Assembly: GCF_004379255.2 (NCBI RefSeq)
Contig: NC_056053.1
Span: 18,968,188 to 19,032,187, forward strand
DNA from: Salvia splendens
Taxonomy: Eukaryota > Streptophyta > Magnoliopsida > Lamiales > Lamiaceae
Direction: 5' to 3'
Length of the DNA stretch: 64,000 bases
Part shown: positions 33,539-45,800 of the stretch, piece after piece
Position numbering within the stretch: the stretch's first letter is position 1
Layout of the letters: each line of letters opens with the position of its first letter
The notes under the pieces: model-generated
Told to the model about the DNA's origin: nothing
Databases searched by the model: none
Seen by the model: the letters and a program-made list of their open reading frames with translations, nothing else
Position numbers and translations under genes: made by a program

Positions 33539-34033
33539 CTTCCGAATCCACGGATATCGCCGTAGCATCTTCAATAAACCCGGATCCTATCCAAATCAAA
33601 ATATTAATTAATTAAACCGTCAAATTTATTTCATCAGCACATGTCACGTGTAAATATAAATATAATAATTAATTACCGCGCCAAGTGCAATCCAATAGAG
33701 GCCGTGGCCGTCGTATTGGATGTTATCGGGCACCCCGGGCAGATTCTCAACAAACATATCGACTGACCCTGCCCGGGGGCCTTGGATGTAGTACTTCTTT
33801 CTAGAGAACTGTTGTTTGCTTGGTTGATGGATCGTAGCTCAAGAATCTGCCGTGGGGTCTGCCGTCCATCATGTCGAGGAAGGCGTGTTCGATGCTGTAT
33901 TTGGAGGAGGCGTCGGTGAAGTAGAGCGTACCATCAGGGCCGATATCGACAGCGTCAGTAAGCTTGAATTTGAGACCTTCGGCCTCATCGGTTAACACTT
34001 TATTACACCACCTTTGCTTATGTTTAGTAGCCC

Positions 34034-34617
34034 CTGCAATTACACCGATGGATATAATTGGGAACTTTCTATTTTTACCCTTCAAAATATCAGTTTAAAT
34101 CGAATTAAACTCCAAATTTTAAAGATTAAAATATCATTCATCTTACAAAAATATTAAAATAATTTATTTTCCTTCTACTCAATTCACTAAATACTACTCC
34201 TGCTACTATCAATTTATTAAACACTTTTTTTTAATTCTCATATATTCAAAAGAAAAATATTACGGAGTACATACCTTGTGCAGAGGCAAAAGAACAATAA
34301 CTAATGTCATATTACTATTTATATATTTATACTTAAATATCTCATTTTACTATTTTAAAATAATTAACATACTATTATATCATTTCATGTCACTGTTGAT
34401 TTGTATTGTTAAATAAGTAGACCGTATTCTACTAACACACCATACTCACAAATCATTATAAAATTAATTCATATAAAAGAAACTAGTATTTCACCAATTT
34501 CTTTAATTCACTTTTCTTAAATTCCATGTTGATATGGGAGAACTAACCATACAGGCTTACTTTATTAAATACTACTACAAAGAAATTAATTATTATACAT
34601 TATTTGTAGTAAAATAA
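34034..34617. other. AT-rich DNA upstream of SSL2, nothing recognised
   Basis: The acceptor of the SSL2 exon is at 34034-34036; no upstream exon was found. Confidence 0.45.
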
Positions 34618-34619
34618 TA

Positions 34620-34923
34620 CTCCATCCGTCCCGCTTTAGGAGTCCCGGTTGATCAATTTCGAGCGTCCCACTTTAGGAGTCCCGGTTTGAATAAATTAAT
34701 AAAAAATGCCTACAAAGTGTTAAAAGTGGATCCCAACATCCACCACAACTAATCAAAAATGTTAAAAATGGGTCCCAACATCCACTGCAACATTCATTTA
34801 TTACACTCAATTAAAAATGGGTCACAACATCCACTACAATATTTATTTATTACACACTCAAACACTTTTTTCTTAAAACATGTGCTCGACTCAACCGGGA
34901 CTCTTAAAGCGGGACGGAGAGAG
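34620..34923. mobile_element. Stowaway-like MITE
   Basis: Flanked by TA. The left end is CTCCATCCGTCCCGCTTTAG; the right end, reverse-complemented, is CTCTCTCCGTCCCGCTTTAA. Internal direct repeats of AATGGGTCCCAACATCCAC are visible. No coding capacity. Confidence 0.93.
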
Positions 34924-35381
34924 TATTTACTAATTGTTTTACTTATATTCATTAGGTACTATATTAAAGAACAACACTTTTAGTACTAGCAATTAAAGGT
35001 TTACTTATATTCACGGCATGTGGATTGGATTGGGATCCACAACCACTGAAAAGTTTTTGTTTAATTTTCTTCTCTTAGTTACTACAGTACTTATACTCCC
35101 TTCTGTTATTAATTGGCTTAATTGTCATTGTCCTTAGAGCATTGTTAACGCGGATGGCCGGGCTGCAAATCGCGAGGCCCGGCCCGTCACAAGCGATGGA
35201 GGGCGTGAAGTCCCGGCCCAGGCCGGTCCCGGGGCCGCATTTGCGGCTCGGTGACGGTCCCGCGGCCCGGCTTGGCCGGCGTTAATCGGGCATGGGCCGC
35301 ATCCCGCGAGTCCCGACCCAGCGTTACATGCTCTTCGGGCCGGGCCGCAAGTCCCAAATTTTTTTTTTTCGATTTTGTGTC

Positions 35382-35389
35382 TATAAATA
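35382..35389 (+). promoter_or_regulatory. TATA box of Harbinger element 5
   Basis: TATAAATA, 104 bases before the ATG at 35493. It supports that start over the upstream ATG at 35292, which lies before the promoter. Confidence 0.65.
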
Positions 35390-35492
35390 CGAGACTGTTG
35401 TGCATCATTCTTGCGTGCATTATCCATTTCAATCCTCTATTATACCCTTTATTTCGGCGTCAATAGATTGGTTCAACAGCGATGAACGTCAG

Positions 35493-36449
35493 ATGGACGA
35501 GTTCGTCAACTCGAACAATTGGTACATACCGGCATCGCCACCATCGCAGCCAACGCCTAGTCCGGGAGTCGGTAGCAACGTCGACGTAACATCGCCGATC
35601 AACACCGAAGAGTTCGAGATCAGTGATATGGAGCCCGCTCAAGGGCGGGGCAAGGGCAAGGCCGGCAAGGAGGATGGGCCGAAGAAGTACAGTCCGCAAG
35701 AGACAATGTGGGTTGCGAGGAACTACGTCGACGTCGCTGAGGATCCTATCATCGGCAACCAGCAGTCCGGCAAAATGTTCTGGGAGCGGATTGTTGAGAA
35801 GTATAGCGCTGGGCGTCCTAAAGGGTCGATCGAGCGTAGCTACGTGAAGCTGCGCAAGCATTGGGGTCGGGTCCAGGCAGATATGAGCAAGTGGAATGGA
35901 AAGTGGGCCAACGCAGTCCGGATGTGGCCGAGCGGGCACGGCGAGGCGGACCTCGTCGAGAAGGCGAAGGAGGCGTTCTTCGCTGACGGGAAGAAGGCCT
36001 TCAAGTACTTCGACGTTTGGAAGCTCGTTGAGAAAAGCCCGAAGTACACCAGCGGTGCCGAGCCGACGACAACTGGGGCGGCGAAGAGAACCAAAGTTTC
36101 CGCCTCCGGAAACTACTTTTCGAGCGAAGGAGGTCCGACGATCGACCTCAACGTGACGGACGACGACGTCTTTGGCTGCTCTCCTAGCATTCAGAGCCGC
36201 CCGATGGGAACAAAGGAGGCAAAGAGGAAAGCAAAGGGGAAGGCAACTGCGAGCAACTCCGCTATGGTGCCACCGCCGATCAATCCGTCTCTGGATAAGA
36301 TGTCCGGCTCTTTGTCAGAGATGAGTATTACTTGGCGAATGAGCCAGCTGACGGAGTTGACATCGAGGGATACCTCGACCATGTCGGAGTTCGATCTCGA
36401 GTTGCACCGTGAGATGATCGCCTACCTTCGCCCCCAAATGAAGAAGTAG
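35493..36449 (+). CDS. PIF/Harbinger ORF1 protein (Myb/SANT-like, divergent type)
   Basis: 318 residues, one exon. Acidic/polar N-terminus, a basic linker GRGKGKAGKEDGPKK near 53-67, then a Myb/SANT-like trihelix domain from YSPQETMWVARNYVDVAEDP through SIERSYVKLRKHWGRVQADM. The next block, WPSGHGEADLVEKAKEAFF then KAFKYFDVWKLVEKSPKY, is typical of plant proteins often labelled NAM-like or glutathione S-transferase T3-like, which are in fact PIF/Harbinger ORF1 products. A C-terminal helix with Met and Glu ends the protein. It differs strongly from the ORF1 of elements 2 and 4 and belongs to another subfamily. It is expected to bind DNA and assist a transposase; no transposase of its own subfamily is seen in the window. 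Confidence 0.88.
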   Translation: MDEFVNSNNWYIPASPPSQPTPSPGVGSNVDVTSPINTEEFEISDMEPAQGRGKGKAGKEDGPKKYSPQETMWVARNYVDVAEDPIIGNQQSGKMFWERIVEKYSAGRPKGSIERSYVKLRKHWGRVQADMSKWNGKWANAVRMWPSGHGEADLVEKAKEAFFADGKKAFKYFDVWKLVEKSPKYTSGAEPTTTGAAKRTKVSASGNYFSSEGGPTIDLNVTDDDVFGCSPSIQSRPMGTKEAKRKAKGKATASNSAMVPPPINPSLDKMSGSLSEMSITWRMSQLTELTSRDTSTMSEFDLELHREMIAYLRPQMKK

Positions 36450-36939
36450 TAGTTGTGGCCCGGGTTTCTATGACTTGTATTTTTAATTTGCTTTCTCTAG
36501 GATTTGTAATATTAATATCTACTGAACAATGCAATTTCCCGGGTTTTATTGTTCAACGTATCGCATTTACGAGTCAAATATGTTGAAATTGTGAATAGTG
36601 TCATTTATTAGTTGTGGCCTGCAGGGTTAGAGCAGTTGAGGCTTGGGCCGCAACTGTAGAGGAATGATGACGTGGAGGGGACTTGGGGCCTGAAACCAGG
36701 CCAGGGTTATTGATGCCCTTAGAGTAATTATGGTTAATAATGGAATTTACACTAATTTTATTAATTTAAAATTTAAATTGATTCTACTAATGACGGAGGG
36801 AGAGAGTAATTACACACGTCATAACTATTGTGATCATGAGTGTCGTATTCTTCTAGACTAAAGTAGTTTAGAATCATACACTAAATATCAAGTTACCAAT
36901 TATCCTTATTTAGTTTGCCAAAATTGTTACTGTAATGTA

Positions 36940-37143
36940 CTCTATCCGTCTCATAATAAATGACATGTTTTTCTTTTTAGTTTGTCCCATAAAAAATAAA
37001 GTATCATATTTTTATTTTTGGAAAAAAAAATCTTATATTAATATAAATATACTATTTTATCTCTCTACCTAATACATAAAACCACTATCTCTTAAAATTT
37101 TGTGTCATTCTATAACTATGTTAGCTATTAGGGATGGAGAGAA
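36940..37143. mobile_element. Stowaway-like MITE
   Basis: Flanked by TA. The left end is CTCTATCCGTCTCATAATAA; the right end, reverse-complemented, is TTCTCTCCATCCCTAATAGC. The ends are more diverged than in the MITE at 34620. Confidence 0.75.
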
Positions 37144-37380
37144 TAGTAGTCTTGTATAGAAATCATACTTTTGACTATTGTATGTATTCTACTATATAAA
37201 AGGATAAGTATTTATTTCAACCTGATGGCGATATATCAATGTTCGGATAACTATTCTTTTCTATATTATTTGGTAAATTAAACTTAATTTCGGTTGTGTT
37301 AAGGGTTAATATGTCAAGAAGGAAGGAATCATTTCTAATTGAAAGGTGCTTTAGTACTTACTGATCCTATCAAATATACG

Positions 37381-40073
37381 TGTAACACCCCGACTTTTCT
37401 ACCATTTGTATTGTGTTCTTGAAAGGACCGTCGTTTGTGCACTTGAAAATATTTTCGACCTTGTTTCTTTTGTCGAGAGAAGAATTTTACTTTTGAGCCA
37501 ACAATTATTCTTTCCTAGCCCAATTTGAAACTCAATTGTTATGAGCCCAAAATACATTTTATTTATTTCTTTTGAGCCCAAATAATTTATTAATTTTCAT
37601 TTCATTTGGAATATGCAAGAATTTAACTTGAGATTTCTCTCACTCAATGACAGTTCTACAAAATCACAAAATCAGCCCCTCTCTTTCAGTTGAGTAATTT
37701 TTTGCCATGACCTGAATTTATATACTATCACTACAGTCTACAAGTCTTCCCATATCTGCAAGTTACCACAATGAGAAACCGAGAGATAGAGAGCGATCGT
37801 AACCTTCACACCAATTCATGAAATCAATCTCCCCAAATCGGTTATCACTGGGCGACGGAGAATGGAGAGACGAAAGGCGAAAGCAGCACGGCGCTGACTC
37901 CGTGTTAGCGGCGGCGACCACGGCGATGAAAATGGCCTCGAAACGACAGCGGGGCAGGTCAAGGGCAGTCTGACGAAGCGAGTTCTTTTTCAAATTTTGG
38001 GTCGGAGATGTCGACGAATTTGAGAGAGAGCAGTAACGAAAAGTAGAGAGGCGGCGGTGGCTGGAGACGACAGCTTGAAACCGCGCGAGGGAGACGGAGG
38101 AGGCCGGAGGCTTCAACTACTCTGTGACTGTAGCAGCTCCTGCTGCGTCACGACATTGGCGGCAGTGGTGCTGTGTTTTTCCGGCGACAACAAGTGAAGA
38201 TAAAGGGAGATGTCGGTTGAGGGAGTAGCGGCGCTGGCATCCGGTGTGTGAACAGAAGCGGCTGCTCAAAGCGGTGGCTGTGCGACGATGGCAGCGGGCG
38301 GACAGCACCGGGCTGAACTCAGCAGTAGCAGGCACGGCTGCTCGGCTGAATGACGGTGCAGGCATCGGGTGCGAACTGCAGCGCTGCACCGTGACAGCAG
38401 CGGCGAGCGGACTGCGCAGCCCGCGACGGCAGGAGGAAAGCAGCAACGGTGCCGGCGTTGGGTGCGAACAGCATCGTGACAGAAGCTCGCGAACAGCAAC
38501 AACGGTGGGAGGAAAGCAGCAACGGTGCCGGCGTTGGGTGCGAACAGCACCGTGCAGCGGCGGACAGCAGCTCACGTCGGCAAATCAGCGAAGAACAGTG
38601 GCGGCGGTGCCGAGTTATGCCGAGGGATTGGAGATATGAGTGAGCCTCTGATTTTGTGAAAGATTGGAGAAGGAAGATTTAGAGAGTTAAGAGAGAATTT
38701 GCGTTTGACAGAGATGAGAGACGGAGGGAGAGATCGAGAATAAGAAGGGGAATTCAAATCCCATTCTAAGAGTTCACCGTTCACGAGATGGATGGATGAC
38801 TTGACGCACGTTTTTCGAGAATAGAATGGAGCACAAGTAAAGACTTTGAACGAACGAGGTGGGCTTTCGAACTAAAGTGTTTTCAAGAGCTTTCGTTTTA
38901 ATATATCGGTTTGAGCATCGTGTTATGTGTGATTGATTTATTATATTTTACTCCAATGATGAGGCGAGATATTATAAATTGATTGGCTTTGTTGATGTGA
39001 TGTGAATTGATGCTCAACCTTGACAGAAAAGTGATTTGTGTTTCAAATACGTTTTTTAGGAAAATAAAGTTTGCAAAGGGAATATCATGCCATGTTTTTG
39101 TTTTGAGAAATGTCTATATGTTTGTTTAGCAAGGGAGTTGTCCCTACTAGACCTATTGAAATCGAATTCGGGTCTGATAGGGAGCGAGTCCCTACTCAGG
39201 CTAGTGTACACCAACGGGGATCGTGAGCCGTCTTTTGGGTCGGCCGGTCTAGTGATCGAGTTTGCGGCCACATTCTCGTTCACAGGATGTTGATGTTGAT
39301 GAGATTGATGTTGATGAAATTGATGATTGCTTAGTGGGGAGTGAGTCTCTACTATGAGGTTAATCGAATTCGGGTCCTAGCAAGGGTGCGTCCCTACTTG
39401 GACTAGCGCACACGATGAAGACCGTGAGTCATCGAACGGGTTGGCCGGTTTTCGTGCTCGTGGAAAGTGCCCCCCTTACACGCACCCTAAAGAACATATA
39501 TGACAGTTTCTTAAATAAGTCGAGGAGAAATGGTTGTGTTTTGAAATGATGAGGAAAAAGGATTTGAGGATGAGTTGAAAGTTTGTGTTTGAGATATTTT
39601 TAGTGTCTCAGGCCTTTTCAAATTAAAACCCTGAGGTCACTCAATGGTGGCATGATGTAACTGTTTTTATAAAATTGTTTTGTCATTTGTCCACTGAGTG
39701 CATCAAGTACTCAGCCCTGCGTATGTTTTCCCTATGTGCAGGTTGAGCGGTGACGAGCGCGGTGGGTGTTGAGCATGAAAGTGAAGAAGATAGTAAATAA
39801 AACTTTCTGAATATATTATGTCTTCATACATAATAGTATTCTACTCTCAAAATGCTTCCGCTAAATATTGTTTCTTTCGCCGAGTAATGTTGAGATAACA
39901 TTTGTTTCGAGTTGCTGATTGTTGAAATGATACTCTGATTTTATTCGGGTTATTCCCATTTGTTTCGAGCTATGGTCGAGTTGTGTTGTTTTCCCCTTTC
40001 TTCCCCGCTTCTTTAACCCTCCCCTAATCGCGATCAACCATGTTTTCTATCCTTAGAAAATGCGGGCGTGACA
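37381..40073. mobile_element. Solo LTR, 2.7 kb (Ty3/gypsy chromovirus-like)
   Basis: Begins TGTAACACCCC and ends GGGCGTGACA. The terminal 20 or so bases are diverged inverted repeats, and a perfect 5-bp duplication ATACG lies at 37376-37380 and 40074-40078. It holds no gag, pol or internal primer site, so it fits one LTR left after recombination between two. Two diverged copies of a segment with ATCGAATTCGGGTC and GTCCCTACT lie near 39130-39240 and 39335-39440. The words CTCAGCCCTGCGTATGTTTT and TGCAGGTTGAGC near its end are typical of plant Tekay/Del-type LTRs as I know them. The GC-rich ORFs near 38120-38640 are low in complexity and probably not coding. Confidence 0.85.
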
Positions 40074-40075
40074 AT

Positions 40076-40262
40076 ACGCTTTTGAGCATGTAGTAGATGA
40101 ATTTGAAAATAAAAAGAAGAAATAATTTATCCCGTCAAAAGGACGCTTTTGAGTATGTAGTAGAAAGATTATGAAATCATTAAAAGAAGAAATAATCTAT
40201 CCCGTCAAATTACGCTTTTGAGTATGTAGAAGATAGATTTTGAAATTATTAAAAGGAAGAAA
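40076..40262. repeat. Tandem repeat, about 68 bp x 2.8
   Basis: Three units beginning ACGCTTTTGAG at 40076, 40143 and 40212, each with AAAAGAAGAAAT and ATCCCGTCAAA, the last one truncated. The array starts inside the right target duplication of the solo LTR. Confidence 0.92.
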
Positions 40263-40429
40263 TTGGTGGGAAAATGTTAGAAAAATTTTCTTATAGTATT
40301 GTTATGTATTTAGAAAAGCTTAAAACCAAAAAAATGACCAGCAAAGATCCAAAGTATAAATCGAGGTTTAAAAAGCCAACAAATATAAGTATATAACAAA
40401 CCAATCAGCAAAAAGACTAAGCTAACAAT

Positions 40430-41051
40430 TAGGGGTGGCGAAATGGGTAGCGGCTAACGGGTAATTCCTATCTCGATCCGATATCTGTCGGGTATCGGAT
40501 ACCCACTATCCGACGATAGCGGGAAATGGGGTGGGATCGGGTAGTAGGTTTTAAAGTTTTGCGGGTACGGGTATACACGGGTATGTATACCCGATACCCG
40601 TGTGGGTATACTCAATAATCCCGATAATACCCACTTTATTTAGGATTAGGGTTTACAAATTTTTTATTTTAGTTAATTAGTTTGAAATATTTAGTGCTCG
40701 ACAAACTTTATTTCTATTTTTTTCCTCATTCTATATACAACACAGAAGCACACACGTGTACTTTATGTACACCCACATAGATGATGTAAATCGGGACTTC
40801 TAATAGTGGACTGAGGGAGTAGTATTTATATACAATTGTATTTGTAACAATGAAAAACAGTACTCCACACATATACATATACTATATGTACACATAGTGG
40901 CACACATATTAACTCAAATGGTGCCAGCGGATTTGGGTACTCGCAACTGTGGGTTCGGGATACCCGTATAACCATACCGGTCGGGATTGTGTAGTAAAAT
41001 ATTGAGCTTTTCAGGTTCGGATATCCGCTGGCTCCTATTTCTACGCTCCTA
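40430..41051. mobile_element. hAT-like nonautonomous element
   Basis: Flanked by 8-bp duplications with one mismatch (CTAACAAT at 40422-40429, CTAACAAC at 41052-41059). The left end is TAGGGGTGGCGAAATGGG; the right end, reverse-complemented, is TAGGAGCGTAGAAATAGG. The subterminal regions are full of GGGTATACCCG-like words in both orientations. No ORF. Confidence 0.82.
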
Positions 41052-41059
41052 CTAACAAC

Positions 41060-42819
41060 CAACTAAAAGTCGCACAAAACCTATAAAAAAGAAGGCCTAA
41101 GAAACCACTTAAACAACATCAAAAGCACTCAAGGAGCAAAGCATCCAAGAATACAGTAAAGAAAGATAAAGAAGAAGAAAAACACATCTTCGAACTTCAC
41201 CAAGAAGCATATGTCAATTTTTTTAGTTTCCATTACAATCTTTAAACACCATCAGATCTTATTGAGAGAGCAAATCTGGGGCATCAACTTCTAATCGATG
41301 AGTGAAGGTGCATAATTAACAGTATCTTCTTGGAGTCCCAATTTGGTTCAAATTCTTAGAAAATCATTTTATTCCGAATATACCAAATCGACCATGATAT
41401 ACATAAAACATTGAGATTCACAACTGCTTGATAAAATTGCAAAAGGGAGTGCCCAAACCAAGATAGGAAGCATGCTATTAGCTCCTTGGTAAGCAACGTA
41501 ATATATTCCACCTATTGCATTAGTAGTACCAAAGGCTACTAGAGACCATCCAGGGGCCGCTGCAAAAAATTTTGTGAATATATAGGGGCTCTGCTATATT
41601 TTATATAGTCAAAATTTATGTTGATTTAAAAAATATTCTCTTGCATGTTCTATTTTTCTATTATGAAATGCCTCATATTAAATGGTTCATTTAATTTTAC
41701 TATTTTTTGAATGAACCATACATTATATTAACTCATTTTTCTTTAATAATATATAAAAATATGACTATCACCTCCATTTTTTGTAAAACAACTCTTTTTA
41801 TACATTTGGTGAAAATCCGTAAGTGAACATAATCATATGTTTTCATTTTTGTTACATGAAATAATATAATAACAAGCTTGTGACAATAGTAGTCGACATC
41901 ATGCCTGCATAAATTTTGAATTGAAATTTACTTCCAATATAAATACATTAACTCGTGGTTTCAATATATCACCATAAAATAAAAAACCATTAGAATCTAA
42001 AGCAAGAGAATTAATTTATGCTTCATCCACAACAACTTCTTACACCCTAATAAAAACAAATTAGTCAAACTAGTACTACATTCACCCTATTTCCTTTTGG
42101 GCCGAAAGCTAATTTCATTTGAGCCCAATGTTCTTTGGATAGCATTTTAACAAATACTAAAATATTGTGAGCCCAATAAGACTAAGGCCTCACTCCATAA
42201 ACGTTTTTATCCCTTCAGATTCTCCACTCCTTTGCTGTTAGTGTTACTACACAAGTTATTCAACACTTTGAAACCACACAATTCAATTAAGATTTCTAAT
42301 AGAGATATTAGAAAAGAGAAAGAAAAGAGGAAATGGAGAGAACAACAGAGAAGAGGGAGCAGACGCTTATTTTACCATCTCACTCTTATATCGATCACTC
42401 ATTACAATCTCTCTGTTTTTCCAATTTTTTATGAATTAAACAGAGGAAATAATTAAAGAAAATTAAACCCTTAATTAAGCCTTAAAAATGAAGCATTATT
42501 GAGTTGTAATTATTATTAATACTAATAAGCAACAATGATTATTTAATACAATTAATATGTAATGAATAACCAAGTGTTGGTTGATAACGTCGGATATAAG
42601 TCTGGCTTTTTGGTAAAAGAGATATTTTTTGTTCTAAAGGAACATAAGAGTACCAATTATCCTTTACAATGTGACCAAGTATACACACAAATTGGAAACA
42701 CCTCTCTCTTTTCACCGTTTTGAATTTGTCTAATATACAATCAATTACAACATGGATATTGCGGATGGTTCTTCAACAAATTTTGTAAACCTCATTTTAT
42801 CAACACATAAGCGGGCGGT
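41060..42819. other. Intergenic DNA downstream of MLH3
   Basis: No gene seen. The stretch next to the MLH3 stop codon (about 42640-42819) should contain its 3' untranslated region. Pieces near 41550-41640 look like decayed transposon sequence but have no definable ends. Confidence 0.5.
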
Positions 42820-45800
42820 TTAGGATACAGCAGATCTTAGCCGCTGAGACGTACGCTTTAAACTTAGTTTATGTTGCCGTAAGCCATGCCAGCAGGACGC
42901 GTCTAAACCAAGCCTCGCAACTTTGTTATGCAAGATTTCGAGATTGACAAGAGGGACGGTTGTTGGTCGGCCATGAGCACACTGGAAAGCAGCGGGATCA
43001 AATATGTAACAAAATCTAAACGAGGTGACAAACCCGAGTTTCAGTTTTAGTATCAGCTTTACCTGGAAACAAAGTGAAGTCTGTTTCAGCTCGTCGACAA
43101 TGAGGGAACATTCTGAAGGCAGCAATGTATCTCCAAACATAATCGCCCCTGCATAAAGGTACGACTTATTGAAGTCGGAAACTAGATGTTTGGTGAGAAA
43201 GTTAAGGCTAAATAGACTTCTAGATGCTTGACGTTACCCCTGCATGCTTTGCTGTTTAGGACACGGTGAACGGATGGTGGTATGGTTGAGGACCCATCTG
43301 TGTCGGCAAGCTGCAGCATGAGAAACTCAGGTCAAACTAAGTTTTAGAGATACGAAGGGAAGTGAAATTGCGTTAAAGCAGCAAAAGAGACAAAGGTATT
43401 AAACAATGTTACCTGTTGAAGGAACTCTAGGAGATCAATATCATTTAAAACCACACCCAAAATGCAAGGTACCTGAATCAAATTCAAGCTTTTAGCAAAT
43501 ATAGTTGGAACTTGACTCTGGAAGAAAATGGGATAGAAGCAACATGAGCATGACACAAGATTGAGCCCAGTGTCTCATGCTCTCATCGAGAGTTTCAAAG
43601 TGAAACACAGCGGAGTGTAACAGAGGTTCTTAATTTTTCCTGCATTTTACAATTTCAAATGATACCATATCCAAATGGATTTAAATCCACTATGGATCAA
43701 AATGTAAAAAAATGAGAAATTCAGGATTTAAATTCCAGTGCATTGATATTATTCAAATATATGGATCTGAGTCTTCAGCCAACTTTGTTAATCCAGATTG
43801 GGCTTAATAGATCTCATTCTTAAGCATCTCCATGTACAATTCCTCAATCAACATTACAAATACTTGTTTAATAATTATATCCTTATCAGCAAGAAAATCA
43901 AAACATTGCTACAATGATATCCATCAAAATAAAATCCACTTTCTGGAACATTGTAAAAACAGCTATACCAAAGAGACCTAAGTAATTTCACAATAAAAAA
44001 TAGCAGGCCAATTTTTACATGGAATAGATGCAACTATTTTCTCATCAGGTTTGCATGTCTAAAAAAAATTTTCAACATTATACATAATGTTCCTGTAAAA
44101 AAAATTCTTAGGTTCTCAAGCATCTAAACCCCGAATACATTCAGCAAACAAACATAACTGGAAGTTGACTATAAAAGATGACAAGTGTGCAGACAAGAAA
44201 AAATGCCAAATTTGAGATACCGAAAAAAAAATGGAGCTCTACCGCAAGAAGTTTGATTACTGTTGGCTGCCTGTGTAGAGAATCTAAATGTCTGCATTAA
44301 AAAAGACCATAACATGGTGAATATAGTCTGTCATAGGCTAAGGGCACCACAAGGGGACACTACAGAAGAAGCCTCACTGCATATAGGTATGTGCAGTTAA
44401 AACATATAAAGCGTTTGATGGATGCTTTAGTTATTACTTTGTAAAGGAATTTGAGTCCTGAGAATGTATATTGCAAATCCAACCCCAAGTTTGAATTTGT
44501 TCTGCATAATTGTGAAGTAATTGATAACCAATTTCAGGCAAGACCTGTACAAACATTAGATTCAATACCATAAGTACTTTAAGATTAATCTGAAGAAATC
44601 ATGATGGCATCCGGTGATGAAAAGTATATACCAGTTCATGCTCAGAATCCAGATACTTGATAGTTTTCATTTCTCCCGATAATACCTGATGTTTTCAAAG
44701 AATGAGTCAGGCATGCTAATATTCCCCAAGAAGAATCTTTTAACACCTTAAGTGAGTAAAAAGGTTACCTTACTTCGTAGTTCCTCCAGTTTAATTCTTT
44801 CATCAGCAGCATGCTGTCAACCAGCAAATGTTCTGTCAGTTCTATTTTAGTTTTGAAATTGTTCAGGTGGCCTTATGTATGTCTGTTTTGCACAAAACAT
44901 GTATTTCTAGTTTTCAGTTTTCATGCTTAATATAATTCTTAATGCAATATATACTAAGGATGACCATGTATAACCAAATCCTCTGAGATACTAATCTTGC
45001 CCCAATCATCCTTCAATGTAGAACCAATGAATAGATTGGCCTTTGACTCAAGTCCTACGAATCAATCATGATTATGTAAAAAAAAACTAAATGCTTACAT
45101 GTAAATTATTTGAAACTCAACTAATATTGCAAAAGCAACAGGGAGGGGAATTTTGAAAAGAAGGAAACCAAACATTAATTGAGTTGAAAAGAAAATGAAA
45201 ATTAAATAATCACATGCAGAAAAAGACATCTACAAAGAGTAAAATTTTCAACGATGGTGATAAGAAGGCAACAACCTGATCAATTATAGCAAGGGTTTTT
45301 CCAGCCACAATTGCAATGAATTTCTTATCCACCTGATCGAGAACTTTAGCATTCTCAAGGCAAGCCCTCTCAACTGATTTAGGAACCAAGGAGGCGCCAT
45401 CAAGTTGCAAGGAATCAGAGATGTTAAGGATCCCGTCCTGATTTCTTTTAATGTCTGAGCTGCTATTACCCTGTAGGAAAAATTAAATCTCATTTCTGGA
45501 AATCAGACATAGAAGAGCCTGAAACTTAACGCATTATTCATAATTTGACAAATAATAAAGTTACTCAACTGCAGTGGCCAAACTACAATTTCTCCATTTC
45601 CACCTGGAGTCTAAAGAATCCTCAATTTCTTTCGAACCCAGACCTGACAAATAGAATTTGATTGTATTTTACGGGACATCATGCACGTAACCATGTAATA
45701 GTATATGTTAGTAGAAGAAAAGTAAAAGTATCATATTTATGTAGGAAACCAATTCAAATTCAAAAACCTGGAAAGAAAATAAGGTGTTGTGAAATGCTTA

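Larger units (their letters stand above)
26088..34033 (-). pseudogene. Strictosidine synthase-like gene 2 (SSL2), split by a Copia element
   Basis: Tandem paralogue of SSL1 in the same orientation. 34033-33801 is the exon with FKLTDAVDIGPDGTLYFTDA and [20 protein letters not shown]. It is fused by a deletion to [20 protein letters not shown] (about 33800-33670), followed by a GTAATT donor and an acceptor (TTGGATAG) opening a last exon with LLKMLRRYPWIRK. The Copia element lies right after that lysine codon, and the frame resumes at 26142 with TIAMLDNYVGLPKT before similarity is lost. A single-base deletion near 34005 shifts the frame. The first exons are absent. This is a pseudogene, and its junctions show the Copia target exactly. 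Confidence 0.85.
35137..36718 (+). mobile_element. PIF/Harbinger element 5 (ORF1 of a second type only)
   Basis: Flanked by TTA (35134-35136 and 36719-36721). The ends are imperfect inverted repeats GAGCATTGTTAACGCGGATG and, reverse-complemented from the right, GGGCATCAATAACCCTGGCC. The left 200 bp is dense in GGCCCGG/CCGGGCC words. It encodes one intact ORF1-type protein and no transposase. The leader (T-run, CGATTTTGTGT, TATAAATA) resembles that of element 1. Confidence 0.92.

Noticed and set aside
35292..35492. Upstream extension of the element 5 ORF1 to an ATG at 35292
   Set aside because: It would start before the TATA box and translate the subterminal repeats; the ATG at 35493 is better placed.
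38117..38640. GC-rich ORFs of up to 152 codons in the solo LTR
   Set aside because: Low-complexity Arg/Cys/Ala translations in several frames at once within a noncoding LTR.
40076..40262. Direct repeats considered as a CRISPR-like array
   Set aside because: Plant nuclear DNA; the units are contiguous imperfect tandem repeats without unique spacers.
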